Shown here one piece after another: positions 7,135-15,748 of a stretch of DNA of 50,901 bases; positions within the stretch are counted from its first letter, which is position 1, and each line of letters starts with the position of its first letter. The stretch is from JANMOK01 sp031415055 (GTDB lineage: Bacteria; Pseudomonadota; Alphaproteobacteria; Rhodobacterales; Rhodobacteraceae): positions 1-50,901 of the forward strand of contig JANOQZ010000033.1 in the NCBI GenBank assembly GCA_031415055.1. The letters run 5' to 3'. The notes beneath the pieces are model-generated. The model did no database searches, was not told the DNA's origin, and worked only from the letters and a program-made list of their open reading frames with translations. A program made the translations under genes and the position numbers.

Positions 7135-8040
7135 TTGGCAAAAGTGATAAGCGGCGAACGCCAAACTGCGCCGAAATGGGCTCTGCCGCGCACTGGTGCG
7201 GGGCGGGGTCGGTTACTGGTCGCACCGCCTTTGGTTTATGCGCTGTTGTTATTGGCGGGGCCGCTATTTGTCGTCGTCCTCTATTCGTTTTGGACACAGG
7301 ATTACCTGACCATCGACCGGACCCTTACGTTGGAAAATTACCGGCAAGCGTTTACCGAGCCGATCTACCGCGATTTGCTGTTCCGCTCGCTGTTCGTGTC
7401 GGTCACGGTCAGTATTGTCATCGTCGTGTTGGCCTATCCGGTAGCCTATTTCATTTCGTTTTATGGCGGTGATCGCAAGGTGTTCTGGCTGTTTGTCATC
7501 ACTTTGCCGTTCTGCGTCAGCTACCTTTTGCGGATCATGTCGTGGAAAGTGATCCTTGGCTATGAAGGGGTGCTGAACACGGCTCTGCAATGGGTTGGGC
7601 TGATTGCCGAGCCGCTGACCTCGTTGCTCTACAATGTCAACGCGGTGATCCTGACTTTGGTGCATTCCTGGGCGGCATTCGCGATTTTGCCGATCTTCGT
7701 GTCGCTGGAAAAGGTCGACCGCACGTTGCTGGAAGCGGCGGCGGATTTGGGCGATGGGCCGTTGCGAAGGTTTCTGCGGGTGACTTTGCCGCTGACTTTG
7801 CCCGGTGTCGTTTCCGCGTTGATCATCGTGATGATCCCGACCGTGGGCGATTATGTGACGCCAAAGCTGGTGGGTGGCAAAGGTGGGGTGATGATTGCCG
7901 ATACGATTCAGGCGCAGTTCGGGCGCGCCTCGAACTGGCCGTTGGGTGCGGCATTGGCGGTATCGACGATGGCCATTGTCACGGCGGTGGCTGGCTTGGT
8001 TGTGTTAGGCGTCAAGCTGCTGACGAGGAGCTTGCGATGA
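7135..8040 (+). CDS. ABC transporter permease, PotB-type
   Basis: The 301-residue polytopic membrane protein has about six hydrophobic segments, beginning with APPLVYALLLLAGPLFVVVLYSFW. It carries the EAA loop that contacts the ATPase, LLEAAADLGDGPLRRFLRVTLPLTLPG, and a PotB-like GDYVTPKLVGG. With the next two genes it forms the inner-membrane part of a polyamine-family importer (opine, amine, Fe3+ class). The start is taken as TTG 7135 after GGGAGG (7125-7130); a GTG at 7144 is possible but is further from the Shine-Dalgarno sequence. Its stop overlaps the ATG of the second permease. The binding protein lies in a separate convergent operon under a matching operator. Confidence 0.88.
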   Translation: MAKVISGERQTAPKWALPRTGAGRGRLLVAPPLVYALLLLAGPLFVVVLYSFWTQDYLTIDRTLTLENYRQAFTEPIYRDLLFRSLFVSVTVSIVIVVLAYPVAYFISFYGGDRKVFWLFVITLPFCVSYLLRIMSWKVILGYEGVLNTALQWVGLIAEPLTSLLYNVNAVILTLVHSWAAFAILPIFVSLEKVDRTLLEAAADLGDGPLRRFLRVTLPLTLPGVVSALIIVMIPTVGDYVTPKLVGGKGGVMIADTIQAQFGRASNWPLGAALAVSTMAIVTAVAGLVVLGVKLLTRSLR

Positions 8041-8849
8041 GAGAGGGCGCGTCGCCTTGGTTGCGCTATTATGCAATGGCCTTTGTGGTTTTCCTGTATC
8101 TGCCAACTCTGATGATTCCGCTGTTTTCGGTGAACACCAGCGCCACACCTTCGTTCCCCCTTAAAGGGTTTACTTTTGAATGGTACGGCGCAATGGCGGC
8201 CAATACGGCTTTGCACAATGCGGCGTGGAACTCGCTTCTGGTTGGGTTGACCACGTCGGTTTTGGCCACGGTGCTGGGCATTTGCGGTGCCCGCGCATTC
8301 ACCCGCTATCGTTTTACCGGGGCGACGTCGGCCCGCGGTCTGATCATGGCACCGCTGGTTCTTCCCGAAATCATCGTGGCGATTGCGCTATTGATTGTAT
8401 TGTTGGGCGTTGGGGTGAAACTGTCGCTGATTACCGTTATTTTAGGGCACGTGCTTTTTTGTCTGCCCTATTCCATGTCGGTGTTGATCTCGGGCCTTGA
8501 GGGATTTGACGTGTCGTTGGAAGAAGCATCCGACGATTTGGGCGAAACGCCGTGGGGCACGTTTTCACGCATCACTCTGCCGATGATGGCCCCGGCGATA
8601 TTGTCGAGTCTGCTGGTTTCTTTCACGATTTCGCTCGATGAATTCATTCTGGCTTTTTTCCTGAGCGGCACGGAATCGACGCTGCCGGTCTATATTTGGG
8701 GTCAGTTGCGCTTTGCCGGCAAGTTGCCGAATGTGCTGGCCTTGGGCACAATCATGCTGGTGGCGTCGGTGATTTTGCTGGGAACCGCCGAAGTTTTCCG
8801 GCGTCGGGCAGCGCGGCGGATCAATTCGATGGGGGCCGGAATTGCCTGA
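8037..8849 (+). CDS. ABC transporter permease, PotC-type
   Basis: The 270-residue membrane protein is the second permease of the system. It starts with a hydrophobic segment (YYAMAFVVFLYLPTLMIPLFSV) and has the EAA loop SLEEASDDLGETPWGTFSRITLPMMAP and SFTISLDEFILAFFLSG, typical of PotC. The ATG overlaps the upstream stop (ATGA) and is preceded by GAGGAG (8025-8030). The gene ends 8 bp inside the start region of the ATPase gene, so translation of the three is coupled. Transport substrate: unknown amine or zwitterion, inferred from neighbours. Confidence 0.88.
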   Translation: MREGASPWLRYYAMAFVVFLYLPTLMIPLFSVNTSATPSFPLKGFTFEWYGAMAANTALHNAAWNSLLVGLTTSVLATVLGICGARAFTRYRFTGATSARGLIMAPLVLPEIIVAIALLIVLLGVGVKLSLITVILGHVLFCLPYSMSVLISGLEGFDVSLEEASDDLGETPWGTFSRITLPMMAPAILSSLLVSFTISLDEFILAFFLSGTESTLPVYIWGQLRFAGKLPNVLALGTIMLVASVILLGTAEVFRRRAARRINSMGAGIA

Positions 8850-9930
8850 CAAGAACATGATCGAAATTTCAGGCGTCAGTCGCGCGTTCGGCAGTTTCAC
8901 GGCGTTGAACGACATCAACCTGGACATCCGCGAGGGTGAGTTTTTCTCGCTTTTAGGGCCGTCGGGTTGTGGGAAAACCACGCTATTGCGCCTGATCGCG
9001 GGGTTTGGCGACCCCACTAACGGGGTAATCAAGGTTGACGGGGCGGATATGACCGGCATTCCAGCCAATCGGCGGCCAACAAACATGGTGTTTCAAAGTT
9101 ATGCAATTTTTCCGCATCTGAATGTTGCAGAGAATGTTGGTTATGGGTTGAAAAAGCTGGGACTTGAACCCGAAGAAAAACAACGGCGGGTGGACGAAGC
9201 TTTGGCGCGAGTCGAGCTGGACGGATTGGGCGAACGCAAGGCCGATGCTTTGTCGGGTGGCCAGCGGCAGCGGGTGGCACTGGCGCGGGCTTTGGTGATG
9301 AAGCCAAAGGTGTTGTTGCTAGACGAGCCTTTGTCGGCGCTGGACAAGAAACTGCGCGAGCAGATGCAGGTGGAATTGCGGCATTTGCAGAAGTCGCTGG
9401 GGATCACTTTTGTGTTGGTGACACATGATCAATACGAGGCGCTGGCCATGTCCGACCGAATTGCGGTGATGTTTCAGGGCCAAATCGAACAGGTGGCGGC
9501 ACCGCAGGAGATTTATCAGCGCCCACGCAGCCGGAAGGTAGCGGATTTTCTGGGGGGGATGAATTTTGTCGAAGCGAAGCTGGTGTCACAGAGTGACGAG
9601 AAATTGACGCTGGAAACACCGGTTTTCGGCAAAATCCAAACGGCGAAACCGCAAGGATTTGTGGCGCGAAACAGCAGGGTGTTGACCGGGATCCGACCGG
9701 AACGGTTGCGGGTTCTGTGGGAAGGCGACGACAGTGCGCACAAGATCGAATGCACCGTCAGCGACCGGCAATATTTTGGTGAAATCACCCATCTGACAGT
9801 ACGGCCGGATGGTTCAGATCTGACGTTGGAAGTCGCGGAAACCAACAATTTTGGTGCCGACGAAATACCGGTCGGCACTCGGATCCGAGTTGCATTTGAC
9901 CCCGATGCTTTGGTCGCGCTGAGCGACTAA
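8842..9930 (+). CDS. ABC transporter ATP-binding protein, PotA-type
   Basis: The 362-residue ATPase has Walker A GPSGCGKT (residues 39-46), signature LSGGQRQRVALARAL, Walker B KVLLLDEPLSALD and the switch His in VLVTHDQYEA. The last 110 residues form a TOBE-like regulatory domain, with GIRPERLRV as in PotA. It powers import through the two upstream permeases. I give TTG 8842, which overlaps the permease stop; ATG 8857 is an equally possible start and loses only five residues. The gene meets the binding-protein gene tail to tail with a 4-bp overlap. Confidence 0.9.
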   Translation: MPDKNMIEISGVSRAFGSFTALNDINLDIREGEFFSLLGPSGCGKTTLLRLIAGFGDPTNGVIKVDGADMTGIPANRRPTNMVFQSYAIFPHLNVAENVGYGLKKLGLEPEEKQRRVDEALARVELDGLGERKADALSGGQRQRVALARALVMKPKVLLLDEPLSALDKKLREQMQVELRHLQKSLGITFVLVTHDQYEALAMSDRIAVMFQGQIEQVAAPQEIYQRPRSRKVADFLGGMNFVEAKLVSQSDEKLTLETPVFGKIQTAKPQGFVARNSRVLTGIRPERLRVLWEGDDSAHKIECTVSDRQYFGEITHLTVRPDGSDLTLEVAETNNFGADEIPVGTRIRVAFDPDALVALSD

Positions 9931-10979
9931 TACCCGGCCTTGATCTTTTCAAACTCGGCAATCATGCGTTGTTTCAGTTCGGCGGGAAGCGGTGACTGGA
10001 ACAGGGTATTTTCAGCGAATTTACCGACATCACCATAGCCTGCGGCCTGCACTGCGGCTGGGTCAAGCGCCGCCATGCCGGTGCCGTTGGCATGGCCATA
10101 GCCCCAGGCAGTCAGCAAATATTCCGAAACCCGGGCATCAAGTTCAGCATTCAGAAAATCATAGGCCAGATCTTCGCTGCCGTTGCCGCTGGCCAGCAAG
10201 GAGTAGCCGCAGACCCACGTGGAATTGCCCTCGGTTGTATTGGCATTGGTTGCTACCGGAACCGCATCGGCCAAAAGGTTGACGCCAACATCGTTCCAAG
10301 CCCAAGCCAGATCGACCTCGCCCCCCGCCATGACCTGCTGCAATTCGGTGCTGTCCGACCAATAGAGCCGCACGTTCTGATGCACTTTTCGCAAGAATTC
10401 AGACGTCGCAGCGAATTGGTCGTCGGTCATCTGCGTCCAGTCTTTTAGACCGATGGCCAGCGAGGCCAGTGCATAAGCATCGTCAACATTGTTGCCAATC
10501 GAAACGCGGTCCTTGTATTTGGGGTCGGCAAAGATTTGCAGCGATTGCGCGTCGGCGGCGTCAACTTTTTCGGTGTTGTAGGTCAGCAACGTATTGCCCC
10601 ATTCAAACGGCACCACCCAAGCCTGACCGGCGTCATCGAGCATGAAATTCGGCATGGCGGCGATGCCGGGCATGATATCGTTCCATGCGGTAATCCGGCT
10701 GGTGTCGATCGGCTTCAGCAAACCGGCATCGCGCCACTTCACCACGCTTTGGCTGCACGGATGCGAAATATCGGCTTCAAACCCGGCACGAAGTTTCTCG
10801 AACGCCTCGTCTTCGTCGCCAAAGAAGGCGAATTCGGGCGAGCCGCCGTTTTTTTCAACATATGCCTCGTGGAAAGCCGGGTCTTCGTAACCCGCCCAAT
10901 CAAACACAATCAAACCGTCTTGCGCCCAAGCGGCGAAAGGCAGGCAACATGAGCTAAGCAAAACGAGTGCATGTTTCAT
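9927..10979 (-). CDS. Periplasmic solute-binding protein, PotD/PotF-type
   Basis: The 350-residue product begins with a signal peptide (MKHALVLLSSCCLPFAAWAQ, cleavage after AWA). It continues as a family-1 polyamine-type binding protein: LIVFDWAGYEDPAFHEAY, EAFEKLRAGFEADISHPC, and WVVPFEWGNTLLTYNTEKV. Pot-type receptors deliver cationic amines to the PotBC permeases. GGGAG lies 9 nt upstream of the ATG. It is the third gene of a minus-strand operon (methyltransferase, TetR, this gene; gaps 15 and 27 bp) and faces the ATPase gene, so one importer is split between two operons. A Cys pair in the leader (SSCC) does not form a good lipobox. Confidence 0.87.
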   Translation of the reverse strand: MKHALVLLSSCCLPFAAWAQDGLIVFDWAGYEDPAFHEAYVEKNGGSPEFAFFGDEDEAFEKLRAGFEADISHPCSQSVVKWRDAGLLKPIDTSRITAWNDIMPGIAAMPNFMLDDAGQAWVVPFEWGNTLLTYNTEKVDAADAQSLQIFADPKYKDRVSIGNNVDDAYALASLAIGLKDWTQMTDDQFAATSEFLRKVHQNVRLYWSDSTELQQVMAGGEVDLAWAWNDVGVNLLADAVPVATNANTTEGNSTWVCGYSLLASGNGSEDLAYDFLNAELDARVSEYLLTAWGYGHANGTGMAALDPAAVQAAGYGDVGKFAENTLFQSPLPAELKQRMIAEFEKIKAGY

Positions 10980-11006
10980 TGCAGAATCTCCCTGTTGGTT
11001 TTTTTG

Positions 11007-11657
11007 TCATTGGCGTGGGTAATGCTTGGGGAATGCGTTGCGCAGAAACTCCATCGCTGCTTCGCGGGCGAGGTCGAGTTTGATGTCCTGCGGGGCCAGC
11101 ATCATGCGCAGCCACAACCCCTCAAGCAATGAATCGAGCGAGAGGGCGATGGTGTCGCTGTCGCCAGGATGGTTGGCTTCGCGGGCAATCTGGCGGCAGA
11201 GCTTGCGCACAAGTTCCTGATAGGCGGCATCGCGGGCACCACAGAGCGCATTGTAGGTCGGGCGCGAGCGGGCTTCGCCCCAGAAGGCGCACCAGGCCGC
11301 CAGCTTCCGCCGCGTGTTGACGTTGCGGTTGAAATCGGCGTGCACAAGAGCGCGCAGTTGTTCGACTGGGTTATCGCCCGCTTTGGCAACAGCATCTTTC
11401 CAATTCGTCGCATATTCGTCGGCGAGGAATTGCAACGTGGCGATCAGCAGGTTTTCTTTGGATTCGAAGTGAAAGTTGACAATACCGCGCGAAAGACCTG
11501 CGCGGTCGGAAACCCCGGCCAGGGTGGTAGCGGAATAGCCATTTTCGGCGAGGCAATCTATCGTGGCGTCGATAAGTTGCTGGCGGCGGAATTCCTTTGA
11601 CGCCTTGCGACCCTTGTTGTCGTCGGCGTTCGCTTTTGATTTTGCGGCAACGGCCAT
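11007..11657 (-). CDS. TetR-family regulator, BetI-like
   Basis: The 216-residue product has a basic N-terminal extension and a TetR helix-turn-helix (about residues 27-72, including ATTLAGVSDRAGLSRGIVNFHFESKENLL) very similar in layout to BetI, the choline-responsive repressor. The ligand domain has two or three helices with LAAWCAFWGEARSRPTYN, also BetI-like. It lies between the methyltransferase and binding-protein genes in one operon, whose promoter region carries a palindrome at 12531-12546. Matching palindromes lie at 7022-7037 and 3051-3066. I infer that it represses its own operon and the divergent catabolic and transport genes, and is released by the imported compound. It is not adjacent to betAB, so I give no symbol. 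Confidence 0.86.
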   Translation of the reverse strand: MAVAAKSKANADDNKGRKASKEFRRQQLIDATIDCLAENGYSATTLAGVSDRAGLSRGIVNFHFESKENLLIATLQFLADEYATNWKDAVAKAGDNPVEQLRALVHADFNRNVNTRRKLAAWCAFWGEARSRPTYNALCGARDAAYQELVRKLCRQIAREANHPGDSDTIALSLDSLLEGLWLRMMLAPQDIKLDLAREAAMEFLRNAFPKHYPRQ

Positions 11658-11672
11658 ACGGTGAATATCCCT

Positions 11673-12467
11673 TTAACGCAGTGGTTTGGTGGCACGCAGA
11701 TGGGTTGGGCGGTGTTCACCGCTGTCGAGAACCTTTATCATGCATTGCCATGTATGGATGTTCTTGCGGACATAATCGACCCCGACGTTGAGGGCGGCTC
11801 TGGCAAAAAGCGGACCTTCCAGTCGTGCAAGTTCGGCACGCGCGACGCTTTTATACCATGCGTTTCTGTCATGCAGTTCAATCGATGTGAACTTGGCTTT
11901 TTCCAGGGCGCGACGGTAGCGCAGGGGTGACGCCATGCCGAAGCTCAGCCCTTCGGCGGCCAAGTATTCTTTCATCGCGGGCGACGGGGTGCCGTCGTGC
12001 GAAGTCAGCCAATCGCTGGCCAGAAAAATGCCACCGGGGCGCAGGATGCGAAATACATCGACAAACAAATGTTCCTTGTCGGCAATGTGAATCATCGCGT
12101 CTTTGGAAAACACCACGTCGAAGGAATTGTCCGGGAAAGGCAGGGGGCCGGGAACCACTTTAACGAAAGTCACGCGGTGTTGCAGGTTGGCTTTTGCTGC
12201 GGCGCTGCGGGCGTGATCTAGCACCGGCGATTCAATATCGACGCCAAGCACGCGAAAGGCTTGATGTTTTTGTGCCAGATACAGCGTAATGCCGCCCGAA
12301 CCGCAGCCGAAATCAAGTACAGACTTTTGGTTCAGAGGCACGCCAGCGACCACGCGATCTACTTCTTCGGGTCCGCCGGGCGAAAGATAGCCTTCGCCCC
12401 AAATCGTTTCGAGAAAGCGGATGGCGCGGTCGTCATATTCCGGTTCTGAAATTTGAGAATGCATCAT
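11673..12467 (-). CDS. SAM-dependent methyltransferase, phosphoethanolamine N-methyltransferase-like
   Basis: The 264-residue product has class I motifs: motif I VLDFGCGSGGIT, LGVDIES, FDVVFSKDAMIHIADK and RPGGIFLASDW. The segment GEGYLSPGGPEEV ahead of motif I, and the SKDA...H and SDW motifs, are typical of phosphoethanolamine/phosphobase N-methyltransferases. The start is ATG 12467 (or 12464); the frame extends to a TTG at 12494. It is the first gene of the operon with the BetI-like regulator and the binding protein. A methyl-adding enzyme in a block otherwise predicted to remove methyl groups is odd. It may act on a small amine rather than on phosphoethanolamine. Confidence 0.75.
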   Translation of the reverse strand: MMHSQISEPEYDDRAIRFLETIWGEGYLSPGGPEEVDRVVAGVPLNQKSVLDFGCGSGGITLYLAQKHQAFRVLGVDIESPVLDHARSAAAKANLQHRVTFVKVVPGPLPFPDNSFDVVFSKDAMIHIADKEHLFVDVFRILRPGGIFLASDWLTSHDGTPSPAMKEYLAAEGLSFGMASPLRYRRALEKAKFTSIELHDRNAWYKSVARAELARLEGPLFARAALNVGVDYVRKNIHTWQCMIKVLDSGEHRPTHLRATKPLR

Positions 12468-12530
12468 CAATCGACCCGCTTCCGTTAAGGTCAAACGCTA
12501 GCATCAATTGGGCAAAACACAAGTTAATTG

Positions 12531-12546
12531 CTGAACGGCCATTCAA
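12531..12546. promoter_or_regulatory. Putative TetR/BetI-type operator, site 3
   Basis: CTGAACGGCCATTCAA on the plus strand is TTGAATGGCCGTTCAG on the minus strand, matching 7022-7037 at 15 of 16 positions. Slightly longer flanks (ATTG at 12527-12530, T at 12547) add to its symmetry. It sits 64 bp upstream of the methyltransferase-TetR-binding-protein operon and 64 bp upstream of the FAD-oxidoreductase operon, so one site could serve both directions and give autoregulation. Confidence 0.72.
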
Positions 12547-12561
12547 TATGGCTGGACGAAT

Positions 12562-12585
12562 GGTTCAATTTTATGCGATTGAACC
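12562..12585. repeat. Inverted repeat GGTTCAAT-N8-ATTGAACC
   Basis: Perfect 8-bp arms at 12562-12569 and 12578-12585, just upstream of the FAD-oxidoreductase ribosome-binding site. It contains TTCAA/TTGAA half-sites in the opposite order to the operator 16 bp away. It could be an auxiliary regulator site, or a hairpin in the 5' leader of the mRNA. Confidence 0.45.
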
Positions 12586-12609
12586 GGCGTATCAATCGGA
12601 GTGACACCT

Positions 12610-14229
12610 ATGAAGACCTGGGACGCCATTATCATCGGCGGCGGGCATAATGGCCTTGTCACAGCGTGCTATCTGCAGCGATCCGGTCTTGATGTGTTGG
12701 TCTTGGAAAAGAACGATTGGGTCGGTGGCGCGGCGGTTAGCCGATCTTTGACGCCGGGATTCACCTATTCCAATTGTTCGTATGTGTGTTCGCTTTTTCG
12801 CCCGGAAATCATGCGCGACTTGGAACTGCCCAAGCATGGATTGCAGATTATTGGCTATGATGGCGGCTGCACTTTTACCCGCGACGGCGATTATCTGGCC
12901 AATTACTGCGACCATGACCGGCATCGGCGCGAATTTGCCCGGTTTTCGCCACGCGATGCCGAAGCCTATGATCGTTACGCGCGCGATGCATCGCGGCATA
13001 CGCGGTTTATCCAGCCCTTGTTGATGCGCACCGCGCCCGATCCGGCTTCATTCCGACCGCGCGATATATCGGAATTGCTGTATCTGGGCCGCAAGTTTGG
13101 CGAGATGAGCGGCAAGCAAATGGCTGAGACATTGCGGTTTTGGACCATGAGCGTTTCCGACTATCTGGATCAGTATTTTGAGACCGATGTGATCAAAGCG
13201 TACCTCGCGCAATCGGGCATCATCGGCACCGCTTTGGGGCCAATGTCGCCGGGCACAGCCTATGTTTTGTTGCACCACTATATGGGCGAAGTCGATGGTT
13301 CGACCGGCTCGTGGGGTTATGCGCGGGGTGGCATGGGGGCGATAACGCAGGCTTTGGCAAAGTCGTTTGAGGCTTCCGGTGGCACGGTCCGAACTGGTGC
13401 TGGTGTCGAGCAGGTTTTGGTGCGTAACGGTCGGTCTGAAGGCGTGTTGCTCGAAGGTGGCGAGGAAGTGCGTGGGCGTAAAGTGGTTTCCAACGCCGAT
13501 GTGAAGCGGACGTTCTTGAAGCTGGTCGATGAAAAAGATTTGCCGGAAAAATTCGTCAATCGGGTAAAAAATTTCAAAATTAGGGGATCCTCTGGCAAGG
13601 TCAATATCGCGCTGGATTCCCTGCCGGTATTCCCCGCCTTGCCTGACGGTAGTCCGTGCATTCGCGGCGATTTGCACTTTACCGATACTGTCGAGCGGTT
13701 GGAGCGCGGCTATGACGATTGGAAGGCGGGGATGTGGTCGAAAGACCCGTTTCTGGACATGATGATCCCCACCATGATGGACCCGAGCATGACATCGCCC
13801 GGGAAACATTTCATGTCGGTTTTCGTGCAGTATTGCCCGCCCAAAGTGCAGGGGCGCGATTGGACCGATGCCGACCGCGATGCGTTTGGCGAGACGGTGA
13901 TTTCGCAAATCGCCGAATATTCCCCCGGTTTCCGCGACCGGATCGTGCATAAGGAAGTGCGCACGCCGCGTGAGTTGGAGGCCGAAGTTGGTCTGACCGA
14001 GGGCAACATTTTCCAAGGCGAACTGACGTTTGACCAGTTGCTGTTTAACCGCCCGGTTCCGGGTTATGCGCAATACCGATCGCCCATTCAAAACCTGTAT
14101 ATTTGCGGATCTTCCACGCATCCCGGCGGTGGCGTTATGGGCGCACCGGGACGCAATGCGGCGAAGGAAATACTGCGCGATTTGAAACGCGGCACCCTGT
14201 CGTTCAGCGAGGCGCATGATGTCATTTGA
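12610..14229 (+). CDS. NAD(P)/FAD-dependent oxidoreductase, phytoene-desaturase-like (first of pair)
   Basis: The 539-residue flavoprotein has an N-terminal Rossmann motif DAIIIGGGHNGLVTA, then LVLEKNDWVGGAA, and the C-terminal FAD-binding signature NLYICGSSTHPGGGVMGAPGRNAA typical of the CrtI/PYROXD2 family. No carotenoid genes are nearby, so a carotenoid role is unlikely; many such enzymes are amine or amino-acid oxidoreductases. ATG 12610 has GGAG at 12598-12601, and GTG 12601 is rejected because it overlaps that site. It is the first gene of a four-gene operon, overlapping a paralogue. I infer oxidation of a C-N bond whose one-carbon unit is passed to the folate protein encoded two genes downstream. 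Confidence 0.82.
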   Translation: MKTWDAIIIGGGHNGLVTACYLQRSGLDVLVLEKNDWVGGAAVSRSLTPGFTYSNCSYVCSLFRPEIMRDLELPKHGLQIIGYDGGCTFTRDGDYLANYCDHDRHRREFARFSPRDAEAYDRYARDASRHTRFIQPLLMRTAPDPASFRPRDISELLYLGRKFGEMSGKQMAETLRFWTMSVSDYLDQYFETDVIKAYLAQSGIIGTALGPMSPGTAYVLLHHYMGEVDGSTGSWGYARGGMGAITQALAKSFEASGGTVRTGAGVEQVLVRNGRSEGVLLEGGEEVRGRKVVSNADVKRTFLKLVDEKDLPEKFVNRVKNFKIRGSSGKVNIALDSLPVFPALPDGSPCIRGDLHFTDTVERLERGYDDWKAGMWSKDPFLDMMIPTMMDPSMTSPGKHFMSVFVQYCPPKVQGRDWTDADRDAFGETVISQIAEYSPGFRDRIVHKEVRTPRELEAEVGLTEGNIFQGELTFDQLLFNRPVPGYAQYRSPIQNLYICGSSTHPGGGVMGAPGRNAAKEILRDLKRGTLSFSEAHDVI

Positions 14230-15748
14230 CGCGATTGTCATCGGCGCAGGTCACAATGGTCTGACGGCGGCGACAGTTTTGGCGCAGTCGGGGCGCAAGG
14301 TTTTGCTGCTGGAAGCTTCGGTTGAAGTTGGTGGTGGGGCAAGAACGATCGAGTTTCATCTGGGGTTCAAAGTGTCGCCGGTGGCGCATGTGGTCAATCG
14401 GTTGCATCCGAAGGTGATTTCGACCTTGAAGCTGGAAAAGCATGGGCTGGAACTGGGGGCACTTGCACCCACGGTAGTTTTGTCGAGCACCGGGCCAGTG
14501 GTTTTGCATGGCGGGTGGGGTGATCGGCTGGATGGCGTCGCCAGCGAAGAAGACCGCAAATGGGGCGAAATGCGCAAGGTTTTGCTGGGCCAAGCCGCGT
14601 TTCTGACGCCGTTTTTGGCGCGAAAAGCCAGTCAATTTGGGCAGTTTTCGTGGCGCGACAAGGCATTTTTGGCAGGTCGCGCCGTTACTTTGCGGCTGAA
14701 GGGACGCGAGAAGTTCGAAGATTTGCTGCGCATGCTGCTGATTTGCGTGGCGGATGTTGCCGAGGAATATCTGAGCGATGACCGCTTGCAGGCTTTAGCT
14801 GCTTTTGACGCGGTTTTGGGGCAACGGTTGGGGCCGAGGTCGCCAACCTCGCTTTTGGGATTGCTGTATAAGCTGTCTGGGGGCGTCAATGGCGTGCCGG
14901 GTGGGCAGGTTGTGCCGATAGGCGGCATGGGGGCTGTTGCGGCTTCGTTTGCGGCTTCTGCGCGGGCTGCGGGGGTGGAACTGCGCTGCGGGGCCAACGT
15001 GGCGCGAATTTTGGTCGAAGATCATCGTGCAGTCGGGGTGATTTTGGCCGATGGCAGCGAAGTCCGAGCGCGCCAAGTCGTGTCGGCGACCTCGCCCCAA
15101 GCCACATTGTTGGGAATGGTTGGGCCAGCGCATCTGGACGCGGGTTTGGTTCGGTCGCTGAGCATTCTTCCGGGCAAAGGCAACGTAGCGAAGCTGCTTC
15201 TGGCGCTGGACGGCGTGCCGGATTTGGCGGGCATGGCGGGGCGGTTTGTGGTTGCCGACAGTTTGAACGAGGTCGAACGGGCGTTTAATCCGTCGAAATA
15301 CGGCGAGGTGCCGGACAGGCCGGTGTTTGAGTTTGTTATGGACAAGTCCGGCACACCGGATGGTGCGGCGGTGATTTCCGCCTGTATTCCCTTTGCGCCT
15401 TACGACTTGAAACAGGGCTGGGACAAGGGACGGAAAGCTCTGACCAAGGCGGTAATGGCCCGACTGGAAAAACACTCGCCCGGAATTGGGAAAAGCGTGG
15501 TTCATGCCGAGCTGCTCGCGCCCCCAGATTTGGAATCTAAATACGGAATCCCCGGTGGGCATTGGCATCATGTCGATATGTCTGCCGACCGCATGTTGAT
15601 GCTGCGCCCCTTGCACGAGTTGGCGGGCTATCAAAGCACCATCCCCGGGTTGACCTTGTGTGGCGCTGGCAGTCACCCCGGCGGCGGCATTAGCGGCATC
15701 TCCGGTTTGAACGCCGCACAATCGGTGATTGCAGGAGACGCAGTATGA
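14219..15748 (+). CDS. NAD(P)/FAD-dependent oxidoreductase, phytoene-desaturase-like (second of pair)
   Basis: The 509-residue protein is paralogous to the previous gene: FDAIVIGAGHNGLTAATVLA, KVLLLEASVEVGGGARTIE, a GGMGAVAASFAASARAAGVEL segment shared with its partner, and the C-terminal GLTLCGAGSHPGGGISGISGLNAA. Overlap with the upstream gene (start at ATG 14219, or 14216, before the stop at 14227-14229) suggests coupled, roughly equal synthesis and perhaps a heteromer. Two of its four reading-frame junctions overlap neighbours (ATGA at 15745). The reaction is unknown; context suggests amine dehydrogenation. Confidence 0.82.
   Translation: MSFDAIVIGAGHNGLTAATVLAQSGRKVLLLEASVEVGGGARTIEFHLGFKVSPVAHVVNRLHPKVISTLKLEKHGLELGALAPTVVLSSTGPVVLHGGWGDRLDGVASEEDRKWGEMRKVLLGQAAFLTPFLARKASQFGQFSWRDKAFLAGRAVTLRLKGREKFEDLLRMLLICVADVAEEYLSDDRLQALAAFDAVLGQRLGPRSPTSLLGLLYKLSGGVNGVPGGQVVPIGGMGAVAASFAASARAAGVELRCGANVARILVEDHRAVGVILADGSEVRARQVVSATSPQATLLGMVGPAHLDAGLVRSLSILPGKGNVAKLLLALDGVPDLAGMAGRFVVADSLNEVERAFNPSKYGEVPDRPVFEFVMDKSGTPDGAAVISACIPFAPYDLKQGWDKGRKALTKAVMARLEKHSPGIGKSVVHAELLAPPDLESKYGIPGGHWHHVDMSADRMLMLRPLHELAGYQSTIPGLTLCGAGSHPGGGISGISGLNAAQSVIAGDAV

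Noticed and set aside
11007..11657. Calling the TetR gene betI with a choline-glycine betaine pathway
   Set aside because: The HTH and ligand domain are BetI-like, but betA/betB are absent and the neighbouring enzymes do not fit choline oxidation.
13048..14241. 397-aa minus-strand frame
   Set aside because: It is antisense to the first FAD oxidoreductase, rich in Arg/His/Gln as typical for shadow frames, with no motif.
12610..15748. Carotenoid desaturases (crtI/crtD)
   Set aside because: The FAD motifs match the CrtI superfamily, but no other carotenoid or photosynthesis genes are present. The operon partner is a folate-binding GcvT-like protein under a transport-linked regulator.
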